From: Thermoplasmata archaeon
GTDB lineage: Archaea > Thermoplasmatota > Thermoplasmata > WALJ01
Direction of reading: 5' to 3'
Assembly (NCBI GenBank): GCA_026986305.1
Contig: JALSOU010000174.1
Coordinates: forward strand, 1 to 7,974
DNA: 7,974 bases
The notes beneath the pieces were generated by a model that was given only the letters and a program-made list of their open reading frames with translations, searched no databases and was not told the origin of the DNA. Below, piece by piece: positions 6,466-7,974 of the stretch (its first letter is position 1; each line of letters starts with the position of its first letter). The position numbers and the translations under genes are program-made.

Positions 6466-7380
6466 TCACCTTACAGCCTTTAAACGGGTTTTCCCGATTA
6501 TCCTTGGCATAGAATCCGCCTGTATTAAAAGGATGTCCTCATCCTCTGTGTAAGCGATTTTTTTCTCAAGAACTAGGTGTTCTCCTGAAACTTTTGCAGG
6601 AACAAACTGGGTTCCCGAGGAAAGGTGCAGGACCATCCCATCTTTAATCTCTCCTTTCCAGAATGGGGTCAGTTCAGGCTTCATCTCAAACTCGGTTCCC
6701 ACCTCCATAGTTCCCGGCTCTGCCAGCGTTATCCCCCTGTCCAAATCCTCTGGCTTAACCCCTTTTAGAGCTAGGCCTACCCTTGAACCTGTGCCTGCGG
6801 AATCAACGTCCTTGTCATGCACCTGTATGCTCTTAACCTGTACCTTGAAATCGTATGGATATGCCTGAAGCTCCTGATGCACCCTCACCTCCCCCCGCAT
6901 CACCGTGCCTAAAACCACAGTGCCAACCCCTTTAACAGGGAAGAAGTGGTCTATAGGTATCTTTGTCGCTCCCTCTGAATTCTTCATAGGAATCTCTGCG
7001 AGGCGCTCCCTTATCTCTATGGGATCCTCTTCCATGAACTCATAGGACTGCAGAACCGTTCCCTTTGTTATGGCTTTCACCTGCTCAGGGTCTATGTAGT
7101 TCCTGAGAACTATGATTCCTTGGGATATCTCCCTCATCTGCAGAGCTATAACCTGCTCTCCGAAGTACTTATCCAGATTATTAACTACAAGGAGCGCTCC
7201 GTGTGAAAGGTTGACCATGTAAAGCAGGGGCTGTATTCGGTCAGGGTATCTGTGAGGGTGAATGAATGTTATATTACCTTCAGGCCCCTTGTAGTTGTAC
7301 ATGGCTATGTCGCTCACAGTGCCTTTTTTCCCTATCTTTGCGGCCAAATCAGGGTTTCCCAGAGCAGCTATGTTCACCAT
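6466..7380 (-). CDS. SelB-like translation factor homologue with degenerate GTPase domain (SelBL type)
   Basis: The protein is a 304-residue relative of SelB/EF-Tu. Domain 2 is well kept at about 140-222: FFPVKGVGTVVLGTVMRGEV, then SIQVHDKDV and SRVGLALKGVKPEDLDRG, the SelB style. A beta-barrel domain 3 follows to the end. Domain 1 (1-110) retains the order of the GTPase fold but lacks its motifs: the P-loop region reads GNPDLAAKIGKKG rather than GHVDHGKT, the DxxG site is replaced around HPHRYPD (41-47), and NKxD has become NYID (94-97). It should not hydrolyse GTP. This matches the archaeal SelBL family, described as SelB paralogues with lost GTPase motifs and unknown role. It is not the selenocysteine factor itself, which is longer and has an intact G domain. 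GTGAT before the ATG is the ribosome site; the upstream stop is 4 nt away. Confidence 0.85.
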   Translation of the reverse strand: MVNIAALGNPDLAAKIGKKGTVSDIAMYNYKGPEGNITFIHPHRYPDRIQPLLYMVNLSHGALLVVNNLDKYFGEQVIALQMREISQGIIVLRNYIDPEQVKAITKGTVLQSYEFMEEDPIEIRERLAEIPMKNSEGATKIPIDHFFPVKGVGTVVLGTVMRGEVRVHQELQAYPYDFKVQVKSIQVHDKDVDSAGTGSRVGLALKGVKPEDLDRGITLAEPGTMEVGTEFEMKPELTPFWKGEIKDGMVLHLSSGTQFVPAKVSGEHLVLEKKIAYTEDEDILLIQADSMPRIIGKTRLKAVR

Positions 7381-7384
7381 GCTA

Positions 7385-7774
7385 TCACTTTGAAGACGAG
7401 TATCTTAAAAGGGCATCGTATTTCACCTTGTATTTCATGCCGCTTTTCCTCAGAAGCCCGTCTATTTTCTCAGCCACTTCAAGTATGTTCTGGGTCTTTG
7501 AGGTGCTGTGTATGTAGAACTCAACCCCCTCATCCCTTATCGGAAATACCAGCTTTATGGCATTCTGCCTTAGAAAGCCCTCAGGCTTCCTGTTTCTCTC
7601 TATCTCCTTCATGTCCCTTTCAAGCCATATCTCGAAGAGGTTCTGGTCATCGGGCATCTGACCAGTAGCCTCTAAAAATGTCCTGAGTATCTCTGGATAT
7701 ATCCCTTTAAGGTCCTTGTACTCCACGCCGTCCTCAAATATGAAGTGCGCGGTCCTAGCCTTTGGTGGAATCAT
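7385..7774 (-). CDS. 129-residue protein of unknown function
   Basis: I do not recognise this protein. It is soluble, without cysteines or membrane segments. The N-terminal half (IPPKARTAHFIFEDGVEY, then a helix around YPEILRTFLEATG) leads to a charged central helix near 52-66. The C-terminal half alternates strand and helix: IKLVFPI, VEFYIHSTSK, a helix over NILEVAEKIDGLL, and strand MKYKVKYDAL. A GTG at 7783 would add three residues. The ATG at 7774 is preferred because a TATA box predicts transcription starting there, and a weak GTGAT also lies 4 nt upstream. It sits 25 nt after alaS and 4 nt before the SelB-like gene. A role connected with translation is a guess from this placement. Confidence 0.75.
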   Translation of the reverse strand: MIPPKARTAHFIFEDGVEYKDLKGIYPEILRTFLEATGQMPDDQNLFEIWLERDMKEIERNRKPEGFLRQNAIKLVFPIRDEGVEFYIHSTSKTQNILEVAEKIDGLLRKSGMKYKVKYDALLRYSSSK

Positions 7775-7792
7775 GCATATCACATGGAGGGG

Positions 7793-7810
7793 TTATTATT
7801 TATAGGCTTC
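7793..7810 (-). promoter_or_regulatory. Internal promoter on the alaS stop codon, predicted leaderless
   Basis: On the minus strand TATAAATA spans 7804-7797, overlapping the last codon and stop of alaS, with the purine-rich GCGAAG just before. The TATA centre is 26 bp from the ATG at 7774, so transcription should begin at or next to that A. This would let the downstream genes be expressed separately from alaS. The sequence match and exact spacing are seen; activity is inferred. Confidence 0.5.
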
Positions 7811-7974
7811 GCAGGGTGCTGAGATATTCTTTTACGCTCTCTGCATAGTCCTTCACCTTATCCGCAGGTATCCTTCCCTGTGCGAAATCCTGCCTTCCTC
7901 CTCCTTTTCCACCTACCTTTGCCGCAGAATCCTTCATAAGAGACCCGCAGTCCACTTCCACCCCTTTTCCTCTG
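7800..7974 (-). CDS. alaS: Alanyl-tRNA synthetase, C-terminal end (5' part beyond the window)
   Basis: Only the last 57 codons are present. They contain the AlaRS hallmark of the C-terminal DHHA1 domain: GVEVDCGSLMKDSAAKVGG followed by GKGGGRQDFAQG, a glycine-rich loop found in nearly all alanyl-tRNA synthetases, then a charged helix ending LSTLRSL. The enzyme charges tRNA-Ala, and this domain helps with tRNA binding and with co-operation between the catalytic and editing parts. The stop is TAA at 7800-7802. A stand-alone DHHA1 or AlaX editing protein with the same tail cannot be fully excluded, because the catalytic part lies outside the window. Confidence 0.88.
   Translation of the reverse strand, partial: RGKGVEVDCGSLMKDSAAKVGGKGGGRQDFAQGRIPADKVKDYAESVKEYLSTLRSL

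Noticed and set aside
6466..7380. Authentic selenocysteine factor SelB or EF-Tu/EF-1A
   Set aside because: All GTP-binding motifs are lost and the protein lacks the length of archaeal SelB.
7252..7668. Plus-strand open frame of 138 codons
   Set aside because: It is antisense to the SelB-like and 129-residue genes, is rich in Ser/Cys as shadow frames often are, and has no promoter or ribosome site.

Overview
The window is archaeal. The evidence is a phosphate-uptake gene set regulated by an AbrB-PhoU fusion of archaeal type, both subunits of the archaeal phosphomevalonate dehydratase (aconitase X family), a degenerate SelB-like translation factor known only from archaea, GGTGA-type ribosome binding sites, TATA-box promoters, and two genes whose promoters predict leaderless transcripts. 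Codon use is rich in AGA/AGG and ATA. The aconitase-X mevalonate route argues against Halobacteria, Sulfolobales and Thermoplasmatales proper, which use other variants. I cannot name the genus.

Layout. Region 1 (1-2013, minus strand) is a phosphate transport operon: pstS (907-2013), then pstC (1-812, C-terminus cut by the window edge). A U-rich tract and a leader-like small ORF lie between them. Region 2 (2014-2158) is a divergent control region holding the pstS promoter, the promoter of the opposite gene, and a pair of 8-bp direct repeats exactly 21 bp apart. Region 3 (2159-3160, plus strand) is the AbrB-PhoU regulator gene, probably leaderless. Its stop codon directly abuts the stop codon of the last gene of the facing operon.

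Region 4 (3161-7974, minus strand) is a tightly packed operon. In transcription order it holds the end of alaS (alanyl-tRNA synthetase), a 129-residue unknown protein, a SelBL-like factor with a dead GTPase domain, a 94-residue unknown protein, an MscS-family channel, the phosphomevalonate dehydratase large subunit, and the small subunit fused to a Nudix hydrolase domain. Gaps are 25 nt or less and two junctions overlap. A TATA box sits on the alaS stop codon, exactly placed to start a leaderless transcript at the 129-residue gene.

Together the window joins phosphate acquisition with its likely local regulator, and a housekeeping operon linking translation, membrane tension and isoprenoid (membrane lipid) precursor synthesis. 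The most unusual item is the dehydratase small subunit-Nudix fusion. No RNA gene, CRISPR array, insertion sequence or replication origin was seen.
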